From Elgaria multicarinata webbii (lineage: Eukaryota; Chordata; Lepidosauria; Squamata; Anguidae): a stretch of DNA of 64,000 bases. The stretch is from assembly GCF_023053635.1 (NCBI RefSeq), contig NC_086179.1:8694001-8758000 (forward strand), read 5' to 3'. The translations under genes were made by a program, and so were the position numbers. Under the pieces are notes generated by a model, which was not told the DNA's origin, ran no database searches, and saw only the letters and a program-made list of their open reading frames with translations. Shown one piece after another: positions 1 to 10,866 of the stretch. How positions within the stretch are numbered: position 1 is the stretch's first letter; every line of letters begins with the position of its first letter.

Positions 1-197
1 GTTTTGTTGTTTATTCGTTCAGTCGCTTCCGACTCTTCGTGACTTCATGGACCAGCCCACGCCAGAGCTTTCTGTCGGCTGTTGCCACCCCTAGATCCCC
101 CAAGGTCAAGTCTGTCACCTCCAGAATATCATCCATCCATCTTGCCCTTGGTCAGCCCCTCTTCCTTTTGCCTTCCACTTTCCCTAGCATCGATATA
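1..197 (-). mobile_element. Bov-B (RTE) LINE 3' end fragment
   Basis: The segment carries the well-known Bov-B tail string (cgactcttcgtgacttcatgg, here in reverse orientation) and continues through catccatccatcttgccc into the 3' part of the ORF2 region. It may extend left of the window. Bov-B elements are abundant in squamates and are known for horizontal spread between reptiles and ruminants. The frame is not readable over a useful length, so this is a dead fragment. Confidence 0.75.
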
Positions 198-312
198 AAT
201 CAACATCTCCAAACAGTAAAATGCTTCTCACATACATCCCTGCAGAGCAATCTAAACACAATAATAGGAATATGATAACTAGGTAAAATTAAGAAGTAGC
301 TACAGATAGTCT

Positions 313-367
313 TTGTTGTTTATTCGTTCAGTCGTTTCCGACTCTTCGTGACTTCATGGACCAGCCC
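313..367 (-). mobile_element. 55-bp dead-on-arrival Bov-B insertion with 11-bp target duplication
   Basis: The last 55 bp of the Bov-B 3' end, nearly identical to positions 1-60, sit between two perfect copies of ACAGATAGTCT (302-312 and 368-378). This is an extremely 5'-truncated retrotransposition event. Confidence 0.85.
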
Positions 368-460
368 ACAGATAGTCTAAACACAAGTAAATCATAGCAT
401 ATTTATTAGGAATGTGATAAATCACCTGAGGCAATTCAATACAATTAAGAGGGGATGATC

Positions 461-461
461 T

Positions 462-504
<43 letters not shown>

Positions 505-1843
505 TTTTATTTATTTATTACATTTTTATACCGCCCAATAGCCGAAGCTCTCTGGGCGGTTCACAAAAATTAAAACCACAGTAAAACACCCAACAGGTTA
601 AAACACAATTACGAAATACAGTATAAAAAGCGCAACCAGGATAAAACCACACATCAAAGTTGATATAAGATTAAAATACAGAGTTAAAACAGTAAAATTT
701 AAATTTAAGTTAAAATTAAGTGTTAAAATACTGAGTGAATAAAAAGGTCTTCAGCTGGCGATGAAAGCAGTACAGTGTAGGCGCCAGGTGGACCTCTCTG
801 GGGAGCTCGTTCCACAACCGGGGTGCCACAGCGGAGAAAGCCCTCCTCCTAGTAGCCACCTGCCTCACTTCCTTTGGCAGGGGCTCACGGAGAAGGGCCC
901 CTGTAGATGATCTTAAGGTCCGGGTAGGTACATATGGGAGGAGGCGTTCCTTCAGATAACCTGGCCCCAAACCGTTTAGGGCTTTAAATGTCAATACCAG
1001 CACTTTGAATTGGGCCCGGACCTGGACTGGCAGCCAATGAAGCTGGAAAAGGACTGGCGTGATGTGATCTCGCCAGCCAGTCCCTGTTAATAACCTTGCT
1101 GCCCTGTTTTGCACCAGTTGAAGCTTCCGGACCGTTTTCAAAGGCAGCCCCACGTATAACGCATTGCAGTAATCCAAGCGAGAGGTTATCAGAGCATGGA
1201 TAACTGTAGCTAGGCTATCTCTGTCCAGATAAGGGCGTAGTTGGTATATCAACCTAAGCTGATAAAAGGTGCTCTTTGCCACTGAGTTCACCTGTGCCTC
1301 AAGTGACAGTTCTGGATCCAAGAGCACCCCCAAACTACGGACCCGATCCTTTAGGGAGAGTGCAACCCCGTCCAGGACAGGGCAAACATCACCTCGCCGG
1401 ACAGATGAACCACCCGCTAACAGTACCTCAGTCTTGTCTGGATTGAGTCTCAGTTTGTTATCCCTCATCCAGTCCATTACCGTGCCCAGGCACTGGTTCA
1501 GAACAGTCACTGCCTCACCTGGGTTTGATGAAAAGGAAAGGTAGAGCTGGGTATCATCCGCATATTGATGACACCTCAGACCACATCTCCGGATAACCTC
1601 CCCCAGCGGCTTCATGTAAATGTTAAACAGCATAGGGGATAAGATAGAGCCCTGCGGCACCCCATGGCTTAGGAGCCACGGCACAGAGCAATAATCCCCC
1701 AGCACCACCTTCTGGAATCGGCCATCCAAGTAGGAGCGGAACCACTGCAACGCAGTACCTCCAACTCCCAGCTCAGACAACCTATCCAGAAGGATACCAT
1801 GGTCGATGGTATCGAAGGCCGCTGAGAGGTCCAGGAGAACCAA
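461..1843 (-). mobile_element. L2-type LINE, 3' half with 375-codon reverse transcriptase frame
   Basis: Read on the minus strand, an uninterrupted 375-residue frame (716-1843) begins at RT motif A ([12 protein letters not shown]). It carries motif B (HGVPQGS, residues 60-66), the catalytic YADD box (residues 94-97), and the L2-typical C-terminal region [28 protein letters not shown] and APRLWNELP, ending FLFTQYFNT. The 3' UTR (520-715) ends in a hairpin, ACCGCCCAgagagc...GGGCGGTA, followed by a (TAAA)n tail at 461-519. The 5' part (endonuclease and RT motifs before A) is missing, so the copy is truncated and cannot move itself. The open frame and clean tail suggest a fairly recent insertion. 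Assignment to the L2 clade rests on remembered motifs. Confidence 0.88.
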
Positions 1844-2324
1844 CAGGGTTAGGGTTTATAGACATTTATGGTCAACCTCGTGTATGGATCAGAGAATTAT
1901 GTAATCCCAGCTTCTGCCTTCCAAAACAGCGTGGGGCACAGAAACCAGTCAAATAGGGCTTTTTCCCTCTGGTTAGGAAAAGTGACACCTGCTTAAATTC
2001 TTTGTGTGGGGCTGCTGGAAAAAGCACAGAAACCAAGTCAGGAAAAACCCAGTGGCAACCCTAATAGATCAGGAAAAACCCAGTGGCAACCCTAATAGAT
2101 CAGAGTCATGGGAATCATCGTTCCATCTACAGTATTTCCAATGTGCAGTCTCAGAGTGCCCTTGCTTATTTAGCCAAAATTGTACCACTCATGTACAGCC
2201 AGGAGAAAACCTTTGGGGAACCTGATGTTTGCAGAAGTACAAAGCTTTAAGGGGAAGGGAAATAAATTTTAGAGAACCTCCCCGCAAAATAGCCCACTGA
2301 GGACTAAGCATGCTCAGTGCTCAT
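1844..2324. other. Unassigned stretch with a 31-bp tandem duplication
   Basis: No gene is seen. At 2040-2070 and 2071-2101 a 31-bp unit starting AGGAAAAACCCAGTGG is repeated twice without change, which implies a recent slippage or duplication event. Confidence 0.7.
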
Positions 2325-2434
2325 GGACAACCACCTGTCAGGGATGCTTTAAGGGGGATTCCTGTACTGAGCAGGGGTTTGGACTTGATGGCCTTATAGG
2401 CCCCTTCCACCTCTACCATTCTATGATTCTGTGA
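2325..2434 (+). mobile_element. CR1 LINE 3' tail
   Basis: The segment matches the end of CR1: tcagggatgctttaag, then ggacttgatggcctta and ccattctatgattct. It has the typical ATTCTATG terminal repeat and is severely 5'-truncated. Confidence 0.85.
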
Positions 2435-2624
2435 ATGCTGGCTGACTAACTGACTGGAGTGAAAGAATGGAAAACGGATGGAATGCAGCAGCTTGCACAC
2501 GAGTACTCTGCTCTGTGACTTGTTGCAGGCCCATTTTTGTACATAAACGCATTGTACTATATACCTGTCAAGTATAGGAGTGAGGAAATTGTGTACCATC
2601 ACAGCTTCCCAGCATATGTGGACA

Positions 2625-3440
2625 TATAATAATAGTAATAATACTAATAAATTTAGTATTATGTTGTTCCCTGAATTGAGGCAGGGAACAACATAAAATA
2701 CAAAATATTATAAAATACATAAAATTGATTAAAACAGATAAAAAAGAATACACTAAAATAACAGCCAGGCAGACATCTTAAAATTCGACTGGGTAGGCCT
2801 GCCGGAAGAGATCAGTCTTTATAGCCTTCTTGAATTCAAAAAGACTATTAAGTTGGCGGATCTGTCCCGGCAGGCCATTCCACAGTCTGGGAGTGGCAGC
2901 AGAGAAGGTCCTCTGGGTAACAGTTATCAATCTAGTTTTTGCTGGCTGAAATAAATTCTTCCCAGAGGACCTGAGTGTGTGTGGAGGATTATATGGGAGA
3001 AGGCGATCCTGCAGGTAACCTGGGCCCAAACCATGTAGCCCAAACCCAACACTTTATACTTCACCCGGAAATTAATTGGCAGCCAGTGAAGAGATTGGCA
3101 GCCTAGGTGTACCGGTGACCAGCCTGGCTGCCATATTTTGAACTAGTTGAAATTTCCAGACTAGGCACAAGGGTAGCCCTATGTAGAGCTCATTGCAGAA
3201 GTCGAGCCTTGAAGTTACCAGCGTGTGCACTACCGTCTTTAGGTCTTCCAACTCTAGGAAGGGGCGCAGCTGGTGTATGAGCCGAAGCTGATAGTAGGCA
3301 CTCCTGGCTGTCACATCCATCTGAGCTGTCATTTAGAGCGACGGATCCAGGAGCACCCCCAAGCTGCGAACACAGTCTTTCAGGGGGAGTGTAACCCCAT
3401 CCAGAACCGGTTGACACACCTCCAAACCCAGGCTGGGGCC
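2625..3440 (-). mobile_element. L2-type LINE fragment, second subfamily
   Basis: Minus-strand frames read YYQLRLIHQLRPFLELEDLKTVVH, SRLDFCNELYIGLP, LQ-type VQNMAARLVTG, then LRSSG and FSAATPRLWNGLP ending FRQAYPVEF. This is the C-terminal region of an L2-type ORF2. The frame is broken at least once near 3060-3120. The 3' UTR ends in AATA repeats near 2625-2650 and differs from the copy at 461-1843. A second copy of this subfamily lies at 42395-42750. Confidence 0.85.
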
Positions 3441-3544
3441 TTTGATGGTATAACATAAATCCTACATGTATACCATTAGGGATATAAATCAGTACAATTA
3501 CAGGAGATCTATAATGCTGTTTTAAAATCATTAATTATGAGCAA

Positions 3545-3700
3545 AACATTATTTATTTTTATTTATTTTTTTATTTAAGGATTTTTATGCCGCCATTCAG
3601 CCAAAAAAGGCTCTCACGGCGGCTTACAAAAGTATTTCTTGACAGTCTGTGCCCACAGGCTTACAATCTAAAAGACATGACACAAAAGGAAAGGGGATTG
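3545..3700 (-). mobile_element. LINE 3' tail fragment, third 3'-end type
   Basis: A TTTATT-rich tail is followed by a hairpin (gccgccattcagcc...ggctctcacggcggc) and then gcttacaatctaaaagac. It resembles L2-type tails but has a different hairpin. Related pieces with the cacaatctaa and cagtctaatagacatg strings occur near 39280 and 41520. Confidence 0.55.
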
Positions 3701-3777
3701 GGAGGGAGGAGGAGGAGGAGGGGGGAAAGGAAAGCAAATTCAGGCACTACAATCTTAGTTGCAAAGTTCAGCAGTTA

Positions 3778-4086
3778 CAGTTGGCAGCAGGAGGGAGGGG
3801 GCTCTCAGCTGGAGCTGGACCCAGGCACGGTGGAGAGGTGCCCGGCTGCTGCTTCCTCCCTCACTGGTGGCCTCTCCAGAGACAGTTGACAGCAGGAGGG
3901 AGGGGGCTCTCAGCTGGAGCTGGACCCAGGCACGGTGGAGAGGTGCCTGGCTGCTGCTTCCTTCTTCACTGGTGGCCTCTCCAGAGACAGTTGACAGCAG
4001 GAGGGAGGGGGCTCTCAGCTGGAGCTGGACCCAGGCACGGTGGAGAGGTGCCTGGCTGCTGCTTCCTTCCTCACTGGTGGCCTCTT
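3778..4086 (+). repeat. 105-bp tandem repeat, about 2.9 copies
   Basis: Units start at 3778, 3883 and 3988, each beginning CAGTTGRCAGCAGGAGGG and containing CTGGACCCAGGCACGGTGG. The copies differ at only a few sites. Because 105 is a multiple of three, a frame open in one unit stays open in all. This explains the 100- to 149-codon open frames here, which are not evidence of a gene. Confidence 0.9.
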
Positions 4087-4562
4087 ATGAGCAGGTGAGT
4101 GAGATTTCAAAGTAGCGACATGGCAACCTATAATTCTCCTGCCCAGATTTACAGACTGCGATGAACTATTTATTTATTTATTTATTTACCAAAACACTCC
4201 TAGTGGTAGCAAAGCATGATAGAAAATCCTAATAAGATTAGGATATGATTTCTACTGAGACCGTTGTGGTTGCAAAACATTAAAATAAGCGGCTGAGAGT
4301 TTCTTGACACGGTGACTATGCTCAGACCTTTTGGCTGTATTTGTGCTTTTCCTAAGCACTAGACACAACAACGATGCCACTGGAATGTCTTTATCAAGGC
4401 ACGCCCCACGCTTGGGCTGGGTAATCTATGGTAAACACTTTACCGGCAGAGCTGAAAATATTTTATCCTCTAATTGTCTGGTCTTCATGTCTCTTTTCAT
4501 CACAGTTGTATCAAAGTTGAAATGTGCCTGCGGAGACCTGTTCTTTCCCTGGTATCCTTAGG
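4087..4562. other. Unassigned stretch
   Basis: No gene is seen. There is a short (TTTA)n tract at 4169-4190; the rest looks like old single-copy or decayed repeat DNA. Confidence 0.4.
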
Positions 4563-4872
4563 TAGGGTGACCATATGAAAAGGAGGACAGAGCTCTTGTA
4601 TCTTTAACAGTTGTATTGAAAAAGGGAATTTCAGCAGGGGTCATTTGTATATATGGGGAACCTGGTGAAATTCCCTCTTCGTCACAACAATTAAAGCTGC
4701 CCTCTTTTAAATCTGGTCACTCTAGTATAGCTCCTGCAGCTTTAACTATTGTGATGAAGACGGAATTTCACCAGGTTCTTCATATATACAAATGACACCT
4801 GCTGAAATTCCCTTTTGTATGCAACTGTTAAAGATACAGGAGCCCTGTCCTCCTTTTCATATGGTCATCCTA
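4563..4872. mobile_element. M1 palindromic hAT-like MITE
   Basis: The copy runs from TAGGGTGACCATATG to CATATGGTCATCCTA, with arms of about 145 bp that are inverted copies of each other around a short centre near 4715-4735. The flanks give only an imperfect duplication (ccttagg / cgttagg). It belongs to the sub-type whose arms meet at TATATATGG...AACCTGG. Confidence 0.85.
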
Positions 4873-4961
4873 CGTTAGGATAAGGAAGACCCTTACCTCC
4901 TCTTTGGAGAGCTATCTCTGCCCCTGAAAGAAACTCTGGATGGTAGCATTCAAACTTAGGC

Positions 4962-5152
4962 ACATTGGAAGCTGCCTTATACTAAGTCGGAACTCTGGTC
5001 CATTTAGCCCAGTATTGTTGACACTGATCGGCAGCAGCAATGCATTTCCAGGGTTTGGGGCAGGATTCTTTCTAATCCTTACCTGGAGATGCTGGGGATT
5101 GAATCTGGGACCATCTGCATGCAAAACACGGTCTCTGTCCCTGAGCGACTGT
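4962..5152 (-). mobile_element. tRNA-derived SINE
   Basis: On the minus strand the head resembles a tRNA gene (degenerate A box near 5140 and a B box, here CAATCCC, near 5095-5103, with TTTTGCATGCAGA between). It is followed by a body matching other copies at 11620, 17328 and 61393. It is not a functional tRNA because the stems are decayed and a long unrelated body follows. Confidence 0.75.
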
Positions 5153-5217
5153 TTGGTTCATGGGATAGAAGGAAAACTCACTCTTAGGAAGAGTCTTTGC
5201 AAGAGGTATATAAAAGA

Positions 5218-5462
5218 AAATGCAAAGTATGGAGAATGTGGATAGGGCGACATTTTTCTCTCTCTCCACTACTAGAACCCAATGGGGCCATCCCATGAAG
5301 CTGATGGGTGGGGGTTTCCGGACAGATAAAAGGAAGGACTTCTTCACACAGCACAGAGTTAAACTATGGAACTCACTACCACAAGATGTAGCGATGCCCC
5401 CCGATTTGGATGGCTTTAAAAGGGGGTTGGATAAATTCCTGGAGGGGGAGAAGGCTATCAAG

Positions 5463-5518
<56 letters not shown>

Positions 5519-5715
5519 GCTACGTGCTACCTCCACTATCCGAGGCAATAAGCCTGTGTGTACCAGTTGCTGGGGAACATGGGTGGGAGGCTGCTGTTGC
5601 ACCGTGTCCTGCTTTGTTGGTCCCTGGTCATCAGCTGGTTGACCACTGTGTGAACAGAGTGCCAGACGAGATGGACCCTCGGTCTGATCCAGCAGGGCAC
5701 TTCGTATGTTCATAT
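5218..5715 (+). mobile_element. CR1-like LINE fragment (family with TTATGTTC tail) carrying a (GAT)n expansion
   Basis: The plus-strand frame reads MENVDRATFFSLSTTRTQWGHPMKLMGGGFRTDKRKDFFTQHRVKLWNSLPQDVAM and then DGFKRGLDKFLE, the C terminus of a CR1-like ORF2 also present at 13339, 39448, 43388 and 51118. A (GAT)n microsatellite of about 55 bp (5464-5518) interrupts the post-ORF region. The 3' end reads ggtctgatccagcaggg then ttcgtatgttcat. Confidence 0.8.
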
Positions 5716-6145
5716 AAGTTTTATAATAAATGAAACCAGGCCATTTGCAGGAAGAGTTTAATAACATCTGTGGAAACGCCAGAGATTGTTCAAGCTGTGT
5801 GTGTGTGAGAGAGAGAGAGAGAATGAGAGAGAGGTGCAGGGAAAGAAAGTTTCACACCCACACTACCATTGATTGCCGGAGAAAGGCAAATTGAAGGGAA
5901 AAGCCAGCTGGCCTCTCCCTGTATGCCAGTCTCCCGATGTGCTTGCAGTCACATCCGCTAGTGCTCTTGACTCATCTCCAAAGCTGCAGGGGAAAGAGCA
6001 GCATGCAAAACCTGACTTTGGTCACATAGTCTGCTTTCTTATAATGAACCAAACCATGGAGCAAACAAGAAAGCAGCTGATGGAATCTGATAGGGAAATG
6101 ATTGTCAAATGAAGTGTGTGTTGTGGTGGGAGAAGTGCTGTCTTT
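5716..6145. other. Unassigned stretch
   Basis: No gene is recognised. A short (GA)n tract lies at 5806-5832. The 79-codon frame at 5873-6112 matches nothing I know. Confidence 0.4.
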
Positions 6146-6265
6146 TGTAAACCGCCCAGACAGCTTCGGCTATGGGGCGGTATGTAAATGTAATAAATCC
6201 GCCCTGAGATCTTATTGATATAGGGCGGGATATAAATGTTTTAAATAAATAAAATAATAAATCAA
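6146..6265 (+). mobile_element. Two LINE 3' tails in tandem
   Basis: The first tail (6146-6203) has the ACCGCCCA...GGGGCGGTA hairpin and GTAATAAAT end. The second (6204-6265) has a different hairpin (CCGCCCTGAGATC...GGGCGGGATATAAATG) and an AAATAAAT tail. They are two severely truncated insertions, one placed at the tail of the other. Confidence 0.65.
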
Positions 6266-7057
6266 ATCAAAAACCCATGCAAAAATGTGTTAGAATTAAG
6301 GTCCCACAGGACTCTTGTCGTTTTTTGCTGCAGCAGTCCTAAACACATTTACTAGAAAGTAAGCCCCGTTGAACCAAATGGGACTTCCTTCCGAGTAAAG
6401 ACACACAGGACTGGACTGCACTCATAAATGTCCTTTCCTTGGAGTAACTCCCATCAAACTCAGTGGGGCTCTAGCCTTAAAATGCAAGGGATCTAATGAT
6501 GGCAATAGCTGAAGCGTTTATTGACAGAATGGTCATCAACACCACCCCAAGACATTTAGATAATATTATTTGAAAGCCTTTTAACTTTTCTTGACATACC
6601 TAAGACTTTGGTTGGTTGGTTTTACATTTTGTCTTGAAGTTTGCTTTAAACAAAATCCACAGGCAACGTGCTAGAAGTTTAACAGTGCAATTCTATAGAT
6701 GTCTATTCAGAAATAAGCCTTTTCCACCTGCGGGGAAAAAAAGCTATCCACAAAATGAAACATACTGTTCTTTAAACGGAAATGCAATTATCTTAGACTG
6801 AGAGCAGTTAATTCTGAGGGTGAAAAGGAACATTGGTAGCATCCTGTTCTGTTCATCCTAATCTATTTTCAGGACAGGTAGACACAGCCCTTCTTCTACG
6901 TCCGCCTTATCTTTCTCTCCCCACCCCGAACAATGCTGTTGACTCAATTTAGCAAAGGTCACCAGCGATAATTGAGCTAAGTGGGACATTTACGAAGGGC
7001 AATCATGTGTTTTGCTTTCATTGACTAATCTGTTGAGTCCTCCTTGTTTCTTTTTCA
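6266..7057. other. Unassigned stretch with old repeat remnants
   Basis: No gene is seen. The sequence at 6275-6345 (aaaatgtgttagaattaagg, cccacaggactcttg) resembles a widespread old reptile repeat also seen at 8219-8290 and 9608-10024. The rest is unassigned. Confidence 0.4.
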
Positions 7058-7238
7058 CCGTATTTCTTCGATTCTAAGATGCACTTTTTCCCCATGTAAA
7101 CATCTCTAAAAACGGGGTGCGTCTTAGAATCGCGGGTGCGTTTAGTATTTCTTAGAATCAAAGCTTTTTTTCTGTTGGTGGTACTGAAATTATTGTGCGT
7201 CTTACAATCGATGGCGTCTTAGAATCGAAGAAATACGG
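7058..7238. mobile_element. Palindromic MITE with CCGTATTTC termini
   Basis: The terminal inverted repeats are at least 24 bp (CCGTATTTCTTCGATTCTAA...TTAGAATCGAAGAAATACGG), and the same TTAGAATC motif recurs inside. The total length is about 181 bp. No clear target duplication was found, so the superfamily is open. A TA at the right end could fit Tc1/mariner. Confidence 0.7.
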
Positions 7239-7312
7239 TAATTCAGCAAGAAAAATTAGTTGAACTGTTGCTTGTTTTATTTGTAATGCTAACTTTAAAG
7301 TTTTGTTTTAAT

Positions 7313-7635
7313 TAGGGTGGCCATATGAAAAGGAGGACAGGTCTCCTGTATCTTTAAAAGTTGTATTGAGAAGCGAATTTCAGCAGGTGTCCTTTGGATG
7401 CATGCAGCAGCGCCTGGTGAAATGCCTTCTTCATCACAACAGTCAAAGCTGCAGGAGCCCTGCCTAGCATGATCAGATACAAAAGACGGCAGGGCTCCTG
7501 CAGCTTTATGTTGTGATGAACAGGGAATTTCACCAGGTGCTGCATGCATACAAAGGACACCTGCTGAAATTTGCTTCTCAATAAAACTCTTAAAAACTCT
7601 TAAAGCCCTGTCCTCCTTTTCATATGGTTACCCTA
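7313..7635. mobile_element. M1 palindromic MITE
   Basis: The copy runs from TAGGGTGGCCATATG to CATATGGTTACCCTA. Its arms use the GCATGCAG core sub-type and its centre retains both inner ends (CATGATCAGATACAAAAG). No matching 8-bp duplication is visible. Confidence 0.85.
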
Positions 7636-9289
7636 AATCAACCCACCATCTATCCATGGAGGTGTTCCCTTGCTATGGAAAGCTCCGCTGAGAAATCCAT
7701 CCTTTTTAGAGCTTTGGAAAGCTGCCTTGAACATAGGCTGTTTGTAGGCTGGCCTGATTAGCTGTATCTTAATAAGCATGTTTATAGTTGATTGGTTTTA
7801 ATGAATTGCGGCTGACCCCACAGCCACCTTTTCTCTGAAAAAGGAGACTCCAGCCTGCCATTGCTGAGCTAGAATATATCAACAGCAGATTTGATTCTTT
7901 TCATTGAGGTGTTAATTGAGGATGTAGATTTCTTGCCCACTGAGAGGTGCTAAATGAGCAGAGGAACGCTAGGAAGAAGTCTTATTATCGCTAATGACTG
8001 TGGCTGTGAATGGATTGCTCTTCTGTTCCTATGGTGTATACATTTGAGCTTTGCATGGAAATGTCACAGAGACCTTTGTATTTCACAGCTCTTAGGCCCT
8101 GTATATGTATTAGCCAGCTAAAGGCCTGGTTTATCTGATGAAGCGTCCCTAATCCTTTGGCATAGTGGGTCTTGTAGTCCGACACCGTTGGAGGACATCC
8201 CATCGAGGCAAGCTGTTCTAGCTCATGAAAGCTTAAACCTCAATAAACCTGTTGTCTTTCAGGTGTCATCAGATTCTTTGCTAGTTTCCTGCGACCATCT
8301 AACCTGGGTACTTAACTTTAACTAAGCCCAACACCACATTTGACTGGACTAATTCCACATGATTCTTCCCCTGTTTAGCTTCTGGCTCCACCTCCCTCTC
8401 CAATTTCCCTCACCCGCCTCATCTTTCCTGTGTCAAATTTTAGATTTTAAGGTCTTAGGGGCAGAAAACTTTCCTCATTTTTTAAAGACTCGTGCGGAAG
8501 GATGGTGCTATATAAATAAACAAAGAAACACCATCACCCTCTTTCTTAGATTGCTGTCTTCCTGATTGCATTATGTCTACGTGTGAAGTTGCTTTGAGAG
8601 TTTTTATTGAAAAATGAGGTTTATAGGAATGAATTGATTGATTGATTAGATCTGGCTGTTCGCCTCTCTAGCCAGGTTTTCTTTGGAATGCTAGAGATGT
8701 TCCAATGTGTCTTACCTGGGTGAGTCAACCCTGCCAGACACGATCGCATACCAAACAGGAAGCAACATGATAACAACCTTTCTCCAGTGACTCACATGGG
8801 TGGCATTTTTCACCATGTGATTTTGAGACCCGACTGACTCACCTTTTCATGTGACATTAACCTTGCAGAGAGGAAGCGAGGGATCACCTGGAAACGGAGA
8901 CTCAAAGAAACATACGGCCTCATCCATGACCTAGTTCTGCTGCAAGACTTGGATTGAAGCTGTAACCCCACTGATGTTAGGAGTGGCATTGCGTGCTGCA
9001 CCGTGGGATAGTTTATCGATTCGCCCACCTTTGGGACAAAAAGGCACTTAAGGCAGCTCACCTAGGTTAATCAAAATGCAGACTTCAAACAATACAATGG
9101 TAATAGCAGTAATACTGCTAAATGTTTGTATGGTGTTTTCAAGTATTCAAAAGCTCTTTGTGTGCGTAGTTGTGATCTTTATAACACCTCTGTAAGGTGG
9201 GTCAATCTTATTACTTCCCATATTTCAGATGGGGGAGAGAAAGTGGCTTGCCAAAGGCCATAAAATACAACTTCCAGCACGTTTAAAGA
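7636..9289. other. Unassigned 1.65 kb
   Basis: No exon or RNA gene is recognised. At 8219-8290 a remnant of the old reptile repeat (gctcatgaaagcttaaac, then aataaacctgttgtctttca) is visible. The region 8300-9060 has few repeats and an open frame of 83 codons (8810-9061, minus) without recognisable motifs. Confidence 0.4.
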
Positions 9290-9605
9290 GCGATATATAT
9301 GAAAAGGAGGACAGGGCTCCTGTATCTTTAACAGTGGTATTGAAAAGGGAATTTCAACAGGTGTCATTTGTATATATGGAGAACCTGGTGAAATTTCCTC
9401 TTCATCACAACAGTTCATCACTGCAGGTGCCCTGCCCACTTTTAAATCTGGTCACAGTATAACTGCAGTATGGCTCCTGCAACTTTAACTGTTGTGATGA
9501 AGAGGAAACTTCACCAGGTTCTCCATATATACAAATGACACCTGCTGAAATTCCTTTTTCTATGCAACTGTTAAAGATACAGGAGCCCTGTATATAGTCA
9601 CCCTA
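9290..9605. mobile_element. M1 palindromic MITE, eroded ends
   Basis: Both arms are recognisable (gaaaaggaggacagggctcc on the left; acaggagccctgtatatagt then CACCCTA on the right), but the left terminus is degraded to GCGATATATATG. The core is the TATATATGG sub-type. Confidence 0.8.
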
Positions 9606-9607
9606 AA

Positions 9608-10024
9608 TATACCAATAACATCTTTTTGTGTAAGGAAGTGGACTCTAATCCATTATAAATGTGTCTTTTAAGATGGCACGAGGCTCTATTGTGGGTGCAA
9701 TAGAGACAAACTCTGGTGCTTAGAGAATTCTTATAATTTCTTTTTATTTGTATGCAAAGGTGCTCAACCTTTCGGACAGGGAGTCCTTTATCAGGAGCTG
9801 AAAAAGGTTAATGAGCTGCCAAAGAGCTACTGTAATGCAAGGGTTTTCAGATTGCTGTCTGCAGTTTATAATACTGTAGTTTTCAGCGTTCTGTGCTGGA
9901 GCTGCATTCGTAAATTTTACAGAAATGTACCAATAACATCTTTTTGTGTAAGGAAGTGGACTCTAATCCATGAAAGCACATGCCATAGTAAATGTGTCTT
10001 TTAATATGGCACGAGGCTGTATTG
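9608..10024 (+). repeat. Two copies of an old reptile repeat (direct repeat about 320 bp apart)
   Basis: Positions 9608-9690 and 9929-10024 share taccaataacatctttttg, then gtaaggaagtggactctaa, and later ggcacgaggct. The second copy holds an extra 14 bp. The sequence resembles a common old 3' end in reptile genomes (aaatgtgtcttttaa, gcacgaggct) whose class I cannot name. Confidence 0.6.
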
Positions 10025-10043
10025 GCCTTGCTACAACAGAGAC

Positions 10044-10531
10044 TTAGAGCTTTATCACCCCAGCGTTATACTGTGCAATCACTGCGAATTGCGTGCAAAG
10101 GACTCCGAACTTTTCCATCTTATAATCTGCTTTGATTGTGAAGTACTCCCATGCATCCTGCCTTAATTGTGCTATAAAGGCAAAAGACTCGCCGTGTTGT
10201 GATACTAGTTTTCGAGCGTATCACCTGAGCGGCCACTGGGGCACAGGAGCAGGATTTGAAGAAAAATTAAACAAATGCTAACATCTGCGTAAGCTTTAAA
10301 GATAAAGACATCAAAATTGGCACAGTAATAGATGTTAAGGAGAGCTTTAAGCATACCAAATTTGAATCGGATTGGGTCATCCGTTGATTTTTTATGATTT
10401 TTTTTACATTTCCCTCCCTTAAACCCATTTCCTGGTATGCAAAGGGTCTTGCCGCCCGATAGCAACAATGGCGACAGCTTAGCGCAGTAGGGATAATTCG
10501 AGGGAAACAGGTACGTGGGATGAAGCTCTAA
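10044..10531. mobile_element. Non-autonomous DNA element with TTAGAGCTT termini
   Basis: The short terminal repeats TTAGAGCTTTATCAC and GGGATGAAGCTCTAA bound about 490 bp. The interior (10290-10405) holds one unit of the ~120-bp sequence that is repeated three times in the element at 40310-41203 (taaagataaagacatcaaaa, ggcacagtaatag, ccaaatttgaatcgg). This shows that the two elements share modules. Confidence 0.5.
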
Positions 10532-10866
10532 GATGAGCTATCCCTTCTGAGCTATCCCTTCCACTCCATCCCAAGCAAAAACGAGTCCCCAGAAAATACT
10601 GGAAAAGATACTATTTTCATAATTCACCAATAGCAAGACAGACTGCGGAAAGTTTTTGTTGTTTTTTTTAAAAAAATAGAACTGTGCATCATATCTCAAA
10701 ATTCGCCATGCTATTTGTGAGTTGAGAAAATAGGGTGGGGGGGGGCATTTAACCAAATTTCTCCAGGGGGAAGAGAAATTGGTCAACAGGGATGAGGGGC
10801 TCACAATTAGCATGGGTAGTAGCTCGTCTTCTTTCTATTTTCCTTTATTGTCGTTCTTGCCACCAT

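Noticed and set aside
3649-4115. Open frames of 100-149 codons on the plus strand
   Set aside because: They are produced by a 105-bp tandem repeat with length divisible by three; the protein is low-complexity and no splice or domain evidence supports it.
5072-5767. 231-codon frame with a long histidine run, and the aspartate-run frame opposite
   Set aside because: The run is the (GAT)n microsatellite read in frame, and the rest is CR1-like LINE and SINE sequence in the wrong strand or frame.
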